Positions 23,821 through 56,529 of a stretch of DNA of 64,000 nucleotides are shown here, in pieces. This DNA comes from Brachyhypopomus gauderio. Taxonomy: Eukaryota > Chordata > Actinopteri > Gymnotiformes > Hypopomidae. The position numbers and the translations under genes were made by a program. The notes beneath the pieces were generated by a model. The model saw nothing but the letters and a program-made list of their open reading frames with translations, made no database searches and was not told where the DNA came from. Positions within the stretch are counted from its first letter, which is position 1; the number at the start of each line of letters is the position of its first letter. The DNA is taken from contig NC_135221.1 of assembly GCF_052324685.1 (NCBI RefSeq), positions 6,451,375-6,515,374 on the forward strand, written 5' to 3'.

Positions 23821-24234
23821 GTGCTCTGCTAGTTGGGTCTGGCAAAAGTGTCTCGTAGACATAAATAAATGTGCTCTGCTAGTTGGGTCTGGCTAAAGTG
23901 TCTCGTAGACATGATATATAAATGTGCTCTGCTAGTTGGGTCTGGCTAAAGTGTCTCGTAGACATGATAAATAAATGTGCTCTGCTAGTTGGGTCTGGCT
24001 AAAGTGTCTCGTAGACATGATAAATAAATGTGCTCTGCTAGTTGGGTCTGGCTAAAGTGTCTCGTAGACATGATATATAAATGTGCTCTGCTAGTTGGGT
24101 CTGGCTAAAGTGTCTCGTAGACATGATATATAAATGTGCTCTGCTAGTTGGGTCTGGCTAAAGTGTCTCGTAGACATGATATATAAATGTGCTCTGCTAG
24201 TTGGGTCTGGCTAAAGTGTCTCGTAGACATGATA
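23821..24234. repeat. Minisatellite, eight near-identical 53-bp units
   Basis: GTGCTCTGCT starts at 23821, 23871, 23924, 23977, 24030, 24083, 24136 and 24189. The first unit is 50 bp and the rest are exactly 53 bp. Units contain AGTTGGGTCTGGCTAAAGTG and TCTCGTAGACATGATA and differ mainly in an ATATA/AATAA variant, so recent homogenisation is likely. Confidence 0.97.
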
Positions 24235-24318
24235 AGTGATGTTCACTCTGGCCAGACAGCAGGGCAAGCACTGGGGTGATGCATCCACCTCTGTGTGCTC
24301 CTCCATCTCCTGGAGAAG

Positions 24319-24319
<1 letters not shown>

Positions 24320-24374
<55 letters not shown>
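24320..24374. repeat. (GT)n microsatellite
   Basis: About 27 GT dinucleotides. Confidence 0.95.
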
Positions 24375-24377
<3 letters not shown>

Positions 24378-26755
24378 GGCAGTCACAGACCTTCCAGTGC
24401 CATGCTGAAAATAACCCTTCAGCAGTACTGAAGAATGGAGAAATATTTTTCCATTTTTAGTGGCAGGCAAAGTATCAAAAATCAAGCAATGAAGAAGATG
24501 CACCCTGGATGACACTCACGGTGTCCCAGATGACAACAAACCTGAACTGCTCGGGTCCGTTCCCCTGGTGATTGGGACTATACGTGTATGTGTGGTGTGT
24601 TGAGGAAGGTGATGATGTGGACATTGTTGTGGAGACCAAGAGTAGCATGATGATAAATGACAGCATTCTGGGTAATGGCTCCACACTCTGTAATATTGCC
24701 ACCGCACTGCCCAGGGACACTGACAACAACATTTGCTGGTACCTGCTAAAGTGTAGCGACTCGGTTTAAGCTGGACCCTCAGCCTAGCCCTCCAAAAACA
24801 GAACCCATGATTGATCGTATAGTCAATAATTCAATAATTGTGTCATGAGTACCAGTCTTTACAAATGCAAAATACTGTATGCAGTTCTTCTTCCATTGTC
24901 CCTGTGTTCACTATCTGTGGCAGTTAGAGTCACACACAGCTCAGCTAGCCACTGTGGCCTTGACTCAGTCTACACGGGGCCATAGGGAACAACATCATAA
25001 AGCTAGCAGATTTGAGGCAATGTATAGCAAACTTCTCTAAGTGCAGCTTCAGCCTTTTGTGCCATAATAAATATCCTTATGTCAAAAGAGTATTTGACCA
25101 GCTGGTCCCAGATCAGCTCTTAGCTCAGAAATGTTAGCTGTATACAGGTCCAAACACGAGGCATGTCCATACAGCATATACTATTATGTGGCTCTTGTTC
25201 CTAGAGTTATCTATGCTTTTTCATTACAGATTGCCTTTATCCAGGGCATCCCTGTGTTTTGGCCATTGTTTCGTTTCTGTGACCTCTGTCTAGCCCTCAA
25301 GACCTCCACAGAACTGCTTACTTAACGCCTCCATCATCTCTCGGCTATACTGCGTCTCTCTGCCCTCTCCATCCATCCATCCATCCATACACGTTAAATT
25401 AGTCTAAACGATTGTTCATTCATCATTCCAAGGACTAACAGTTGATCAATTCATTAATTTAACCATCTATTTATTTAATCTTTACACTTAATTTTCATTT
25501 TATTCTCACAATCTATCTAGCCCATCCATCCATCCTGCACATCTCTGTATGTTCAGTTGTTATTTACACACATGCTTACCTTCAGCCACTCAGTAAGTGG
25601 TCTACCCACATCATTTATGTTCACGTTTTTTGAGCATGTAGCAGATTCTCTCGTCCTTAGACTTACAGAAGTGCTTCACCCACTCATGGAATGTATTCTA
25701 GTCGGTACATTAGGGTGAAGTCAAAGATATTGAATTACAATACTGTTACACACATTCGTACATACATTATATTCTTCTTGGAATCAATGCTAATGCCAAG
25801 AAGAAATGCCAAATGAACACACGTACTATATCAAACAATAGGTGCAATAGCAAACAACACCAATAATAAATGCTAGTAGTGCTGAGATGATCACGGGTGG
25901 TGTGGGACTTCCATATGTGCAGGAGTAGTTCTCATTAAAGTGCTCCACACATAGTCTGCGTTCGAAGACATGGAGGGACGCTGCTTGCATCACACCTCTC
26001 CTGTCCACCCTCCCCCATTTATCACCTCTTCCTGTGTTCCTTCTCTCCCACATGTATATGAGAGACTGCCGCCGAACTCCCTCCCCTCCCCCTCGCCCCT
26101 GTCCCATGGGATGGACAGATAGAGAAGGGAGGAGGAGTAAATGAATAAGTTATCATGATTGACATGGTCTGCCACGGTGTCTGGGGGTCTGCCGTGGCCT
26201 TGCTTTTTTTTCACTCTTCTCTTTATTCTTGTCTTATTTATGTGTCTGTCACTCTCTTTCTCTCCTTTGGTGCGGCCATTCTCAGGTGCTTGAAGTGTCA
26301 GTGTTTTTTTGGACAGAAGGCTGTGGACCCGATACATTAAACTCCAAGTATCTTCCTGTTTCCTTACTCCACTGTGCTCATGAGTTTATTTGTCAGGTTC
26401 GGGCTGCATGCTTCTGGGGAATATTCAGTCAGATTTCTTTATTCTTCCTTAATTCTTCTGGTATTCACTGGAATTTGTAGTTACTATTGTAGTTACTATT
26501 ATTATTAAATACAGATGTTTTGAAAATAAGAACAGGTCCCTGAGTATATTCCTATATGTATTTAATGTTTTGCCAGATCGAGTGAAACATATATTACAGG
26601 TGATGGAGTTATTTAGGATATTTTGTTCTTCTTTAATTTCAATTTTGACCTTTGAGAAACACCTATGTGACTGGAAAAAAATGGTTATGCACAACCGAAA
26701 AGTATAAATATTTCCTTGAATCCCACTGCGCATGAATTGTGTCTTATAATCTATA
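24375..26755. other. Intergenic, no recognised exon
   Basis: Mixed-composition sequence with a short CCAT repeat near 25370-25388. Open frames present are short and match no domain I know. Confidence 0.5.
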
Positions 26756-26759
26756 ATTA

Positions 26760-27500
26760 ATGTGGGCAGAGCGAGGCAACAGGGCCGAGATCCCCGAACC
26801 TATCACTCCGCGCTCACCGGGTCGCCCGGGTTCTCAGAGACAAGAACGCGACTGCGGCTGCAACCCACCCGCACGCGCACGCACGCGCACACACACATCC
26901 CCATCACCCCAAGCGCAGCCAGTCGGGACCGCCGTCTCGCTCCGGCCGGACCTCCCGCGTGTGCCCTAAACGTTCTTTGGTAAAAGGAAGCCGGGGTGAG
27001 CGGTCGGTGTTAGACTCCCGCGCGGCCGAGAGGGAGAGCCAGGGGGTTTTGTCACATCAAGTGTGCGTAGACCGGAGGCAAGAGGAGCGCGTCGATCTGT
27101 TCTTTGGATGCGAGAAGAGAGGACGTCCCCCCCCGCAAAAAAATAACGCTTCATCTGTATAACGATTTTGAACGCTGGACGTATTTTCCCGGTGAGAACA
27201 TTAATATGAGCTCATTTACACACTGTATTGTGCCTTCATATTCTCATACATCATTTGGGTTATTGAATAGATGCTTTTCACGAGATTAATGCATGAGTCG
27301 TTAAATCGCATCCCAGGAATGGAAATTCTGCCCTTATTTTAATGTTGCCGTATTCTACGTCATTGTCCTTGTGTTGAAGTGACGGCGACAGCACTGCTGG
27401 GTTTGATGCAGCGTTTGCTGTACCGGCAGTTTGTCCGAGCGCTCGTGTTAACGCGCCGTATCAACACGCGATGTGCTCGGGTCGTGCCGGACCGTTTCTT
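26760..27500 (+). promoter_or_regulatory. CpG-rich stretch, candidate psd2 promoter / non-coding first exon
   Basis: CpG density rises sharply against the AT-rich flanks (GCGAGG, CCGCGCTCACCGGGTCGCCCGGG, GCGCGGCCGAGAGGG and so on). A possible splice donor (CCG/GTGAGA) lies at about 27191. The first coding exon of psd2 begins with a 3' splice site at 31943, so at least one non-coding exon must lie upstream, and this is the strongest candidate. Not proven from sequence alone. Confidence 0.4.
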
Positions 27501-27778
27501 TCCTCAAAGTGTTAAAGAAAGTCGCGCTAATTGATATGGGGGACGAGGCGCTCCTGAAAGATCCCGGGGTCTATTTGGGAAGGAAGAAAGCCCCCGCCGT
27601 ATTGACTGAGCACAGTGTCCCCCAGCCATCCAGTTGTCATGGTTACTGCACTGGGAGGCTGGGATAATATGGCTGCGGCTCAGATTCAGCTGCCCCGCGC
27701 GATGGAGAGTGTGTTAACTCCACGATGCTTAACACAGAGGCTCAGTGTGCGAAAGGGTGTCTCTCTGTCCCCGTATCT

Positions 27779-27822
27779 CACACACACACACACACACGCA
27801 CACACGCACGCACACACACACG

Positions 27823-27880
<58 letters not shown>
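27779..27880. repeat. (CA)n microsatellite
   Basis: A CA run with interspersed CG steps in its first 50 bases, pure in the second half. Confidence 0.95.
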
Positions 27881-27885
<5 letters not shown>

Positions 27886-29905
27886 CCAAACAGCCGCCAG
27901 AATGAGTGCTGTTTAAACCAAAGCTCGATACAAGCTGGTTTAAACAGGTGCGCAGCAAAGACGGTTAATTGTAGGTGGGTTACAATCCGTCCCGGTTTAA
28001 ACACCAGCTTCCAGCACCATCCAAATGATTGCTGTTCTACTAGAACTGCTATTAGCCAAATATCAGATGCCTGCGGCTGCAGACCCGTCAGCCCGTCCAC
28101 AGGTGACCTGATCTAAATGCGCCCATTGTTCAGTGTTTATTTTGTAATCCATTGTTAGTCTAAGTGCCATGTGGCGGCCACGTCCTCGTCAGTTAATTGA
28201 ACCGAAATAAAGGCGTCAGACACCCAGACGCAGCAGCGCCAGACGAGACACTAGACGCCTAAACAGCCAATTTCTCATTCCTCCCCCTCTCGTGTCGCAC
28301 GGGGCGCCGCTACCGACAAAGCGTCCGAAAATGAGCATAATGAGATTTATTTCTAAGAACGATTTAAATGGAGACGTTTTAAGTGATATGATGACAATAC
28401 AAGACGACGTTTGACCTTGAACACAGTGGTAGTGACAGAACGGGTGATTTAGATTTTGCACGGCTCGGTAGTTCACGCGCGCTTGTTAGATTCCTGATAG
28501 GAAATAACAGAATGAACAAAAATGATTCTGCTTATACCAGCTTGAATACAGTTACTTTACGCTTGCGTAAAAATACACTGCGCTACAATAATTTGTGCAC
28601 AAAACAAAAAACAAAGATTTCTCTGTCTATTTCAGTGTAAACTGGGCTATAGAGCACACACAACGAAGGATAACTGGATGACGGAGTTTTTCAGTGGGTT
28701 AAATACGCGTGGAAGACCTGCATAATGGCCGGGCATGTTGTGTGGATGGCTGCCGGATCCGTCTGAAAAGGGTTAGTGGGTCAAACCGACGACCAGACCG
28801 CACATAGTATGTGAGGGCGAGGAACGGGAGGTGGGACTGACGTGCGCGTACCATATCTCGTCACTTCGGGGTGCCTCGCGTGCGCGTGCTTCCCGGACCC
28901 TCATTGTCATTCTGGTTTCTGCAGTGCTGCGCGGGTTTTGCCAGCCTAGATATATTCCGCAGTTCCTACCGCTGCTTATCAGTAATGAACCTCTCAGCAG
29001 GTCTAATTAGACATGTGATTCCACTTCACTTTGCAAATGGTGTAGCCTAGACGATTATGTCGGATAGTGATCTCGTTAGGAGGGGCTGTATAACTGGTCC
29101 ATACTGCTGTAGCCGCCCAGGTTCTTGTACTGCTCTGTTTTTTTCCTTTTCTTTTCTTCTCTTGCTCTGTTTTAATCAGCCACCACAACGCCCAATCCTG
29201 TGTCCAGCTCACTGTCCCCAAGGACAGGGCAAATTATTTTGACAGCAAAGGAGTCTGCCTGGACCTACAGTGTCTGTGGGAGAGGTCACGCCACCACTGA
29301 CAAAGGGAGGGATGCAGTATTCGAGTTGGCACCCTGCATGCAGTATAGAGCTTTTCCCAGAATGCATCACTGTATCACTTAAAGGCCTGGTCAAGAGCCT
29401 GGTCTCTGTGAAGTTCACAATGCCATGTCTTCAAACAACCGGGCCTAGGTGGTCCAAACGCTGCTAGCTGAGAAGACACCTGACACACCACTCGTCTCAC
29501 CAGTCTCGTCCTCAGAGGCTCATGGGTGTCACATGGTACAGCGGAGACTTGAATCTCTTGGATTCCGTTACCAGATGATCCCAATAGGATTCCCTTAGTT
29601 TAGTTTAGTTATCTACATAAAGGCCTACATAGCTTCAAGCTGTTCACTTCCTTTGGGTTCTTGTTGACAAATAAATATAGAAATATTCAAATTTATTGTA
29701 TGCTCAATTTCCAGTAGGAGGTGCTTGTGTACTGGTAACAGGAACCATAACCAAATGTCATTTGATATATTTGGTGATTACAGTGGAGATTTTTTTAATT
29801 GCTTTGGCAAAAATTAAAGGGAATTGATCATTTTTAAGAACTTACTGTTCTGCTGACAACAATGCGACACACACACCCACCCACCCACCCACACACACAC
29901 ACACC

Positions 29906-29979
<74 letters not shown>

Positions 29980-31942
29980 CTTTAAACTTCCCCTTTTAAG
30001 CATATCTCTTTTGTGTGTTGTGTCAGAACAGTGGTTCTCTTTCTGTTCGTATCTCATCCATCCTCATACACAGAGGCCGTGACGAGACTCGTCTGTAGCA
30101 GTGATCCGTGAGGCTGGTTTGTGCTTGTGTAGTAGCACAAACTGAATTCTGAATTCTGACTGAGTGCTTGCCTTAGTAATGCTACAAACATGCTTGCCTG
30201 TGTGATTGCCACGCACATGTATATGCTAACCCTTGTACCTTTCATACCAAAACACCATTTGCTGTTAAAGTGGATTTTGTGCACATATGTATGTATAAAT
30301 GAGATTGCAACACAGTGGCCCCTAAAAATCAGATGAAGAAATTTTGTCTAGTGGCAGAGAATATGCTCATCCGATAAGGTTGACTCTGAAACCAAAATGG
30401 TAGAGGTCGTGGTATTAAAGGGACACCCCCCAACACACACACCCTTAGATACACACCTTAATTGTCGTATGGTTGATTAAATCAAACTGCCATATGACCT
30501 CTATCATGGCAGGTGTGTGACAGCAGAAGGGTGACCCTAAATACATATAATCCCTTAGTTGATTCAATGGAGGTTTCCACCAAGGGCCTGGATCAAACAG
30601 GTGCTGCAGCTTTACGGTTATTTCATTGAATTAGGGCGTAGGCTTTAGATATTATTAAACTGCGGTTGTGCATCAGAGCCGGGTCTGTAGCCTAGCTGTC
30701 TGAGACGAAAGGAGAGGAGAGATTGCCTTTGTTCAGTCTGAGAGAAGGATTGAAACATCTTGGATGTTATTTTTATCACATTCTGTTTGAACTTTGGTTG
30801 TCCGGCATTGCCCCCCCCCCCCCCCCCCCCTCCTTGGGGCATCCAACATCTCCCCACAATCCATGAAACTATGATTCCTGCTCAGGAGATGCTTTGACTT
30901 GAGCATCTCTTCTGTGCACCAAACAGGCCCGGCACAGTTTCAAGCCAATCCAAACGAGTCCCTGATTCAGCCCTACCGCAGTCACTGTGATTGGCAGACC
31001 TAGTGTTGCATGCTGGGATGAGACGTCAGGTGTCAGTGGAGCTGGAAATTTGGGAGTCGTGCAGTGACAGCGTGCTGCAGGACTGACACCAGACACATCA
31101 AGCAGGCAGCAAAGACAGAGTCCGCCTTTAATCCTCTCTGCATTTGTCCTCTCTCAGCCATACCAATATGTTATTTCACCTGTGGTCCTTTGTGTATTTT
31201 GAGTGATGTTTCTATACTTGAAATGCATTTCAGACTGCCGTGATGTTTCTGGTGTTGGCCGTTTTTACCATAACCCTGCAATTAAACGGAAGCGTCTACA
31301 CCACAGAGCTGCACAGCTCCAACTGTGCTCTAGTTCGTCTTGCTTTTTAGATTATTGCATTCCTTAGATTTAATAAGAGTGGTGATGAACGCCTCTCTGC
31401 AGGAGTGGAGCACTAGGACAGGGTTATACACACTTACGGCAGAACCCGTGTTCCCCACCGCTGGGTCAGGTGATCCCCTTCAACCTGATTTATTTGTCTG
31501 AAGATTTTGGGATTATGGATTAGCTGCCTGGCACTCTCTTCCAGCAATTTGTCTTTATTTACAGTTGTGGATTTTGCAGGGTTTTACAAAGATCAGCCAC
31601 AAAACAATGATTTATTGAAGGGTGACACTGTAATCTGTTACAATGCCACCAAGTTATAAATATCACATGATATTGAATAATTAATTCAATCAGGCAGTCC
31701 TGTTATTGATTTTTCATCATGACCTTTTGCAGAAATCATATGAAAAGCTATGAATTTTAGGGCGAGGAATGTCTAAAATCTCTATGATAATACATGTATA
31801 TATTAAAAAAAAACAATTATGTTGCCTACAAATGTAAGGTAATGTGTTACATTTTAATACATGTAATATGCTTTACATTAAAAAATATTTTAAAATATTT
31901 ATTCATCTTACCTTCAACTAATACCCACCTGTCCCCTTACAG
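27881..31942. other. Upstream region / putative first intron of psd2
   Basis: No coding exon recognised. Includes a CA/CCCA repeat at 29869-29977, a 20-bp C homopolymer at 30811-30830, and a moderately CpG-rich stretch at about 28730-28900. Confidence 0.5.
30811..30830. repeat. Poly-C tract
   Basis: Twenty consecutive C residues. Unusual as a homopolymer and prone to length error in sequencing. Confidence 0.9.
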
Positions 31943-50863
<18,921 letters not shown>

Positions 50864-51888
50864 GGGGTCGGTCCAGGGGTTCCATGAACTCTGACCCTGG
50901 AGCTAATCGCTGGCACCTAACTACTAGAGGCAAAGGCATCGGACATCCGAGGACATCTCCTTTCAGGAAAAAAATGAGAGAGAAACATGAACGTAGCATA
51001 CTAACGTCATTATTTCCATGTACATTAACTACGATTATTGTAAGTATTATTAGTGTTATGACACTGACATTTTTAATACTGAGATGAACATTCATTATGT
51101 GCCAAAACAAAGGGGAAAGCGTGGGAAACGTGGAGCCCAAGGCGGTGTTTGAGGAACACTATGATACCCTCTGACTGCATTGTCATGTCACAAGAGAATC
51201 AATTGTGACATCACATGGCAGTTTGTAATGATTGTAAATGAGAGGCACTGAGGTCACAAGGCTAATGTATTGTGATGTCTGGAGAAGCCTTTTTTTGCAG
51301 CTTCATGTGGCACCTTCCCTGATGTCACACTGAAATTACTCTGACATCAGAATGCATTACGGGAGCTTTTCTTTGTGACATGGCAGCATAAAGTGATGAC
51401 ACATTGATACGTTGTCCTGATGAAGCTGTGACCCATTTGTGATGTCACAGCGTGCAAATAATCTAACGCCATGAGCAGAGATGGCTTCCTGACTGACTTG
51501 CTTGATTATTGCTAGAGATGTAGCATTTGGCTTATTCGTGAGGTTATCGATATCTCAGTAGTAGCCATTTTAAGGGCTCTGACACACATTGATGTGTGTT
51601 CAGATTCATATGAGCTTGTCTACAGTATGATGCAAAATTCATATTATTTATTGTCATATTTATTGTGAAGTTTTTTTTCTGAGCCATCATGGTGGACTCG
51701 GGCACTTGTAATGTTGAAAGCAATCTATCTTAAATTAGTTGAACTTCTATTTAATCTCAGTTCTTTTCAATGGAGCTACCTGCTGGGTTGTTGAAGGACC
51801 CAAGGGGAGGATCTTAAAAAAGAGGTGTAAGTATCACCAGAAAAGACAGGGTATGTGACGGAGAACAGGAACAAAGCATATGTATGTG

Positions 51889-51967
<79 letters not shown>

Positions 51968-51992
51968 GTGTGTGTGTGAGAGAGAGAGAGGT

Positions 51993-52038
<46 letters not shown>

Positions 52039-52722
52039 TTTGTGTGTGTGTGTGTGTGTGTGTGTGCATTAACATGATCGAGAGACCATGAGGGACAGAG
52101 AGCAGTTTGAACACGAGCGTTATTTGTATGTGAACAGTAAAGAGGGCAGTTTGAAGTGTATGAAAGTCACAGGGGAGTCCTTGTCTTCTTACAGCTGACC
52201 ACAAAAGCCTTCTGAACAAACACGGACAAAGTGCAAAGCAGCAGGACTGCAAACCCAGAACAAGTTACCCACTCATGTCTCCAGCTCACGCTGTAGACTA
52301 GAGGACTACATTACCCAAGCATAATCTGTTCAAACAGATTACTGTACATCAGAAACGTGGGACCAGCCTCACCTGTGTGGGAAGAGAGTCCATGGCAGTA
52401 TGAATGTGTTTGGCTCTTCTGCTGGACACCGTGGACTCCATGTATTTCCACTCATCTTCATGGTACGGACTTTGTGTGTTTGAGAAAGTGCAAGTAGATT
52501 TTTTTCTAGCGCAGTTTTGACGCATGATGAAAGGGGGCGTGAGAGAGCGAGCGTTTGGCTCTCACGCTGCTATATGTGGAATAGCATAAGGAGCTGCAGT
52601 TTTATACAGTCTTAGTATCTGCTTTCTTAAACTCACTTCCCTAATATTCGTCGCTTTGGCTGTTGTGCTAACAATGACTTTCCCCAATGTTTAGGGTAGA
52701 ATACAAATGCCGTTGTAATAAA
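50864..52722 (+). other. psd2: psd2 3' UTR, candidate polyadenylation signal at 52717-52722
   Basis: Follows the TGA at 50861-50863. AATAAA at 52717-52722 is a good end-of-transcript candidate. Contains a compound TG/GA microsatellite at 51893-52066. No coding exon recognised. Confidence 0.5.
51893..52066. repeat. Compound (TG)n(AG)n microsatellite, three alternations
   Basis: TG and AG runs alternate three times, which suggests duplication of a TG-AG block. Confidence 0.95.
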
Positions 52723-54592
52723 AGATTGTGATGATTATTTTATAATTTCCCCAGCTCTGCTGGGATTTTGCTTGTACTTGATCTTATTATTTCTGGCCCA
52801 AAAATAACTTACTTATTTACTTAGTTTTCTAGTCTGTGAACATACACACTTTATGCAGCCCTTTTAAAAGCCTTTTTCACCAACTCAACACAAAATGGAG
52901 TGGTTACAGACCTGAGAGGTGAAGATAGATATGTCAGATTTTAACAAATCCTATTCAATGCAGACCTCCCCAATTATGAATGTTCAGTTTATTACACAAA
53001 TATATGAGCAGAGGAAATACATTACGAATATATACCATAAAGATAATTTTCTAAACTTATTTAAAATGTATTTGAACACAGATTTGGGAGTTGTATGACT
53101 TCGGCTGAAAGAGTCATAATGTACACATTATGAAGTACCATGTCTCAATTTTATGAATATGGAATACTAGTGAATGAGAAAATATTGCAGGCACTTTGTA
53201 GAGACCTTATCAAATCAATATGTTGCACATGAGGTTTAAACTTTGTGAGGTTAGATGACCTAAACTGGCAGAAAGCCTAAACCCACTTCTAAAACTATTC
53301 ATTACAGTGTGTGGTTTTGGAGCATAATAAAAATGCCTGTTCTTTACAAAGCTAAATGTTAAAGTCAAAGACCACATAAACATGGAGAATGTGTTGTATA
53401 CCAATTAATTGCAGCTCTTGGTATATATTTAACAACTACATTTTACATGTTTACTATCAGCATCACCGTTTAGACCATTATACCTGCAGGTAGCAGTATG
53501 GCCTCTATGGCTGGTAATGAACCGAGAGGTCTGCAGCTTTTGGGCTCACTGTGAAACGATTCATTTAAAAGGGCGATTGTCCTTTTTTTCAGCACCGTGG
53601 ACAGCTCTTTATCACGCCAGTAGGGGATATCATAAAATGAAGTGTGTTCAAATTCATTATCATTTTACGTAATTTAAGTTTTTGTACATATTAAGGATCT
53701 TAACCCCAAGGTTCTCGATAGATTTAAATTAAGCTGGGTATGAACTGTGGTATATCAGAATGAAGAATCGTACACTGCGTTTTTGCCATCCTGTTTATAT
53801 TACGTTAGGGTATTACGTTAGCATGGTAGTTAATAAATTGTTCATGCAATCGCTGATCTCTTGCCTTGAAAAGGTTAACATAACACAATCCAGTCAGATA
53901 AAATGAATATGAATGCAGGGGAATGTATGTTTTATTGCAATTAGTCATTTTCAGACAAAAAAATGCTTTTCCAACTTAGAAACAAGGTACCTGTACAAAA
54001 AACTCACTTGTTACCAATAACAGAAATTCAGTAAATTTGTGATAATACACAAATAGCCAGGGAATGGATGCAGGATAGAGAGGATGAGAGTGGTGGTGGC
54101 ATCTGGGAGGATTACAATCTAGATGGAAAGGGACTCCTTCTAAGCCAATGTAAGCACCATATTCATGATAGAAGAAAGGCAAAAAAACAAACAAACAAAA
54201 ACCATACTCTAAAATGCATGACTGAACTTTAAACATGGGTACGTACATGAGAGCAATCATCACAGTTTTTTTTTTCATCAGACATTTTAACCAACTAAAT
54301 AAAAGCCAGTTGGTGCACTATTACTTGATCATGCAGTAGACTTTAGTAAACCTTCTGTAACACAGACAAAATAGACTTCAATAAGTAGAAGAACATGATA
54401 CATCTCTGCCCAACAGCAATTGTCACAAAGCCCGAAAGGAATTTTATACTCTTTTTGAATGTGAGATCTCCTATCAAAAATAATATGCAGGTTTTTATTT
54501 TTCTTAATATAATTAAAGTGCAAGTATTTATCCATTTGATTCAATGCGTCTTTAAGTATAAAATACAAAGGAAAAACGGCAATATGCGTTTC

Positions 54593-54645
<53 letters not shown>

Positions 54646-56500
54646 TTTTTCATAAAGAGGAGCATCATATGTAACAAACCATATATATATACATATACAC
54701 ACACATCACAGGTCATATATTTAACTTTTTTTTTTGTACAACACATTTCATAGGGAGTAAAACAGGGATTGAACAATTAAACATGGGATATGTGGGCACC
54801 CTCTTTATGCATTTACCCTTAAACCCCTTCATTCTGATCCATCCTAATGTCCACGTATGCATCGAACCGAAAGCCTGGACAATATCTTCTCTATGTAGTA
54901 ACACAGAAATATGCAAACATATATAAGCTAAGCTGGTCTAGTCAAGGCATAAAGTGAAATGTGAAAACTTACATTTGTAAAGTGAAAACTAGCAAACTGG
55001 CCATGAATTCAGAAGGATTATTGAAAATGTATATATATCTCTCTCTCTTACTAACACACACACACACACAGGTAGAATTTTGCGAAATCCTGTTTGTTTT
55101 CTGGTGTCTGAGTTGCCAGTTGTTGTGAAATAAATTGCAAATACACAAGAGTTTTAAAATGGTCATACTGTTATCAAGCAGTAATGTTTAGAAACACATA
55201 TCGACAGGAAAGGACTGATGACAGTGGTAGAAGCACCTCTAACTAGAGACTACACTAAGCTAACTCTGGATTCACAGGATTCATTCCTGCACATTAACAC
55301 CGGTGTACTGTGTGCGTGTGTGTTTTGCGCCTTACCAGTATTTACCAAAGTGCATGCTTGTCTATCAGTAAATACTGCTCTGTGGTTTGGAAGCAAAGCC
55401 AAAACTTTGCTAGTGTGGAGAGTAGAAGCTCTGTGGCTCAGTCACTGAGGGAGCAGCCAGCCCTCTCAGAGGAACACTACCAGCCTTCCAGGCAGTGTAG
55501 TAGATCACAGAGCCATCTAGTACTTAATAGCACCTTTAAAATGGACTAGATCCTTTTTCAAATAGAAATATACCTCTCATAAGAGTGTGCATATTTGATT
55601 GAGAGAGGCATGTTTTATTTCTTCTTGTTCTGAGTGCAAAACATTCTGTAAATTTGTGAGTTTTTCTGGATTTGTAATGAATTTCTGTTCCAGGAAACGT
55701 CACTTTCAAGATCAAAAGGCTCTAGTTAGTTTCCAGTTTAAATTTGATAATGTGTTATGTACAAATAAGAAGCTTAATCGAACTGGTCAAATGATCACAT
55801 TTGTGGCACGTACTGAACAGTTTGGTAATCTGACCTGACTGGGGCAGTGTTAAGAAAAGATTCACTTGCTGGCCTAAAGGAAAAGAAAAAAGTCTATAGA
55901 AAAAGACAAAAAGTCTATACACAGGGCTTAAAATAGCCTATGTATGAGAAGTGAGCATTCTAGAAGAAAAGCTCACGTCTCGAGGAGGTATGGTCTAAGT
56001 CAACTATAACCCAGTTTAAGGGCTTCACTGGAAAGAAGGGCTGACAGAGAGAAAAGTGCTTAAAATGCCTTACAGACATCAGACCCTTGGAAGGGATCAG
56101 TGATGGCCATGATTCCTGCATCCTCAGTTTCCTACGTGCTTATGTCCTTTGCATTAATTGGGCCTAATCATGGTAGTCCTAGAAAACCCAAGACTGTAGG
56201 CTGCTGCATTGTTTAGGGTCCTACTGAGGCAGCGTTCAAGAGCCCGGCTGCACGTACGTGGGTCAGATACAAACTGAACAGAACCGGTCAAGTCTTTGTA
56301 ATGTTGTTGCTCTAGCAAAAGCAATTTTCCTGTTATGTCTGTGCAAAAGTGGTAATCATATTCTAAAAGGAGTCAGAGATAAGGGATCATTTTTGCTTTT
56401 ATTTTTTTTTTAATAATAAAACTCTTCAAATATTATTTTCCTCAAATAAATATGTAAGACTTCGTAGAGGAAGCATTGTGCCTTTAAAACATATGAAATG
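52723..56500. other. psd2-pura intergenic region; may include pura 3' UTR
   Basis: AT-rich, with a TA microsatellite at 54597-54642. TTTATT at 53931-53936 (AATAAA on the minus strand) is one possible distal pura polyadenylation signal; several others exist. No coding exon recognised. Confidence 0.45.
54597..54642. repeat. (TA)n microsatellite
   Basis: About 22 TA dinucleotides. Confidence 0.95.
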
Positions 56501-56529
56501 AGAGAAAAGAGCAAATCTCCAGCCTTCTA

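Noticed and set aside
23821..24234. Regular repeat array resembling a CRISPR
   Set aside because: Units are head-to-tail with no unique spacers, in a vertebrate genome; it is a minisatellite.
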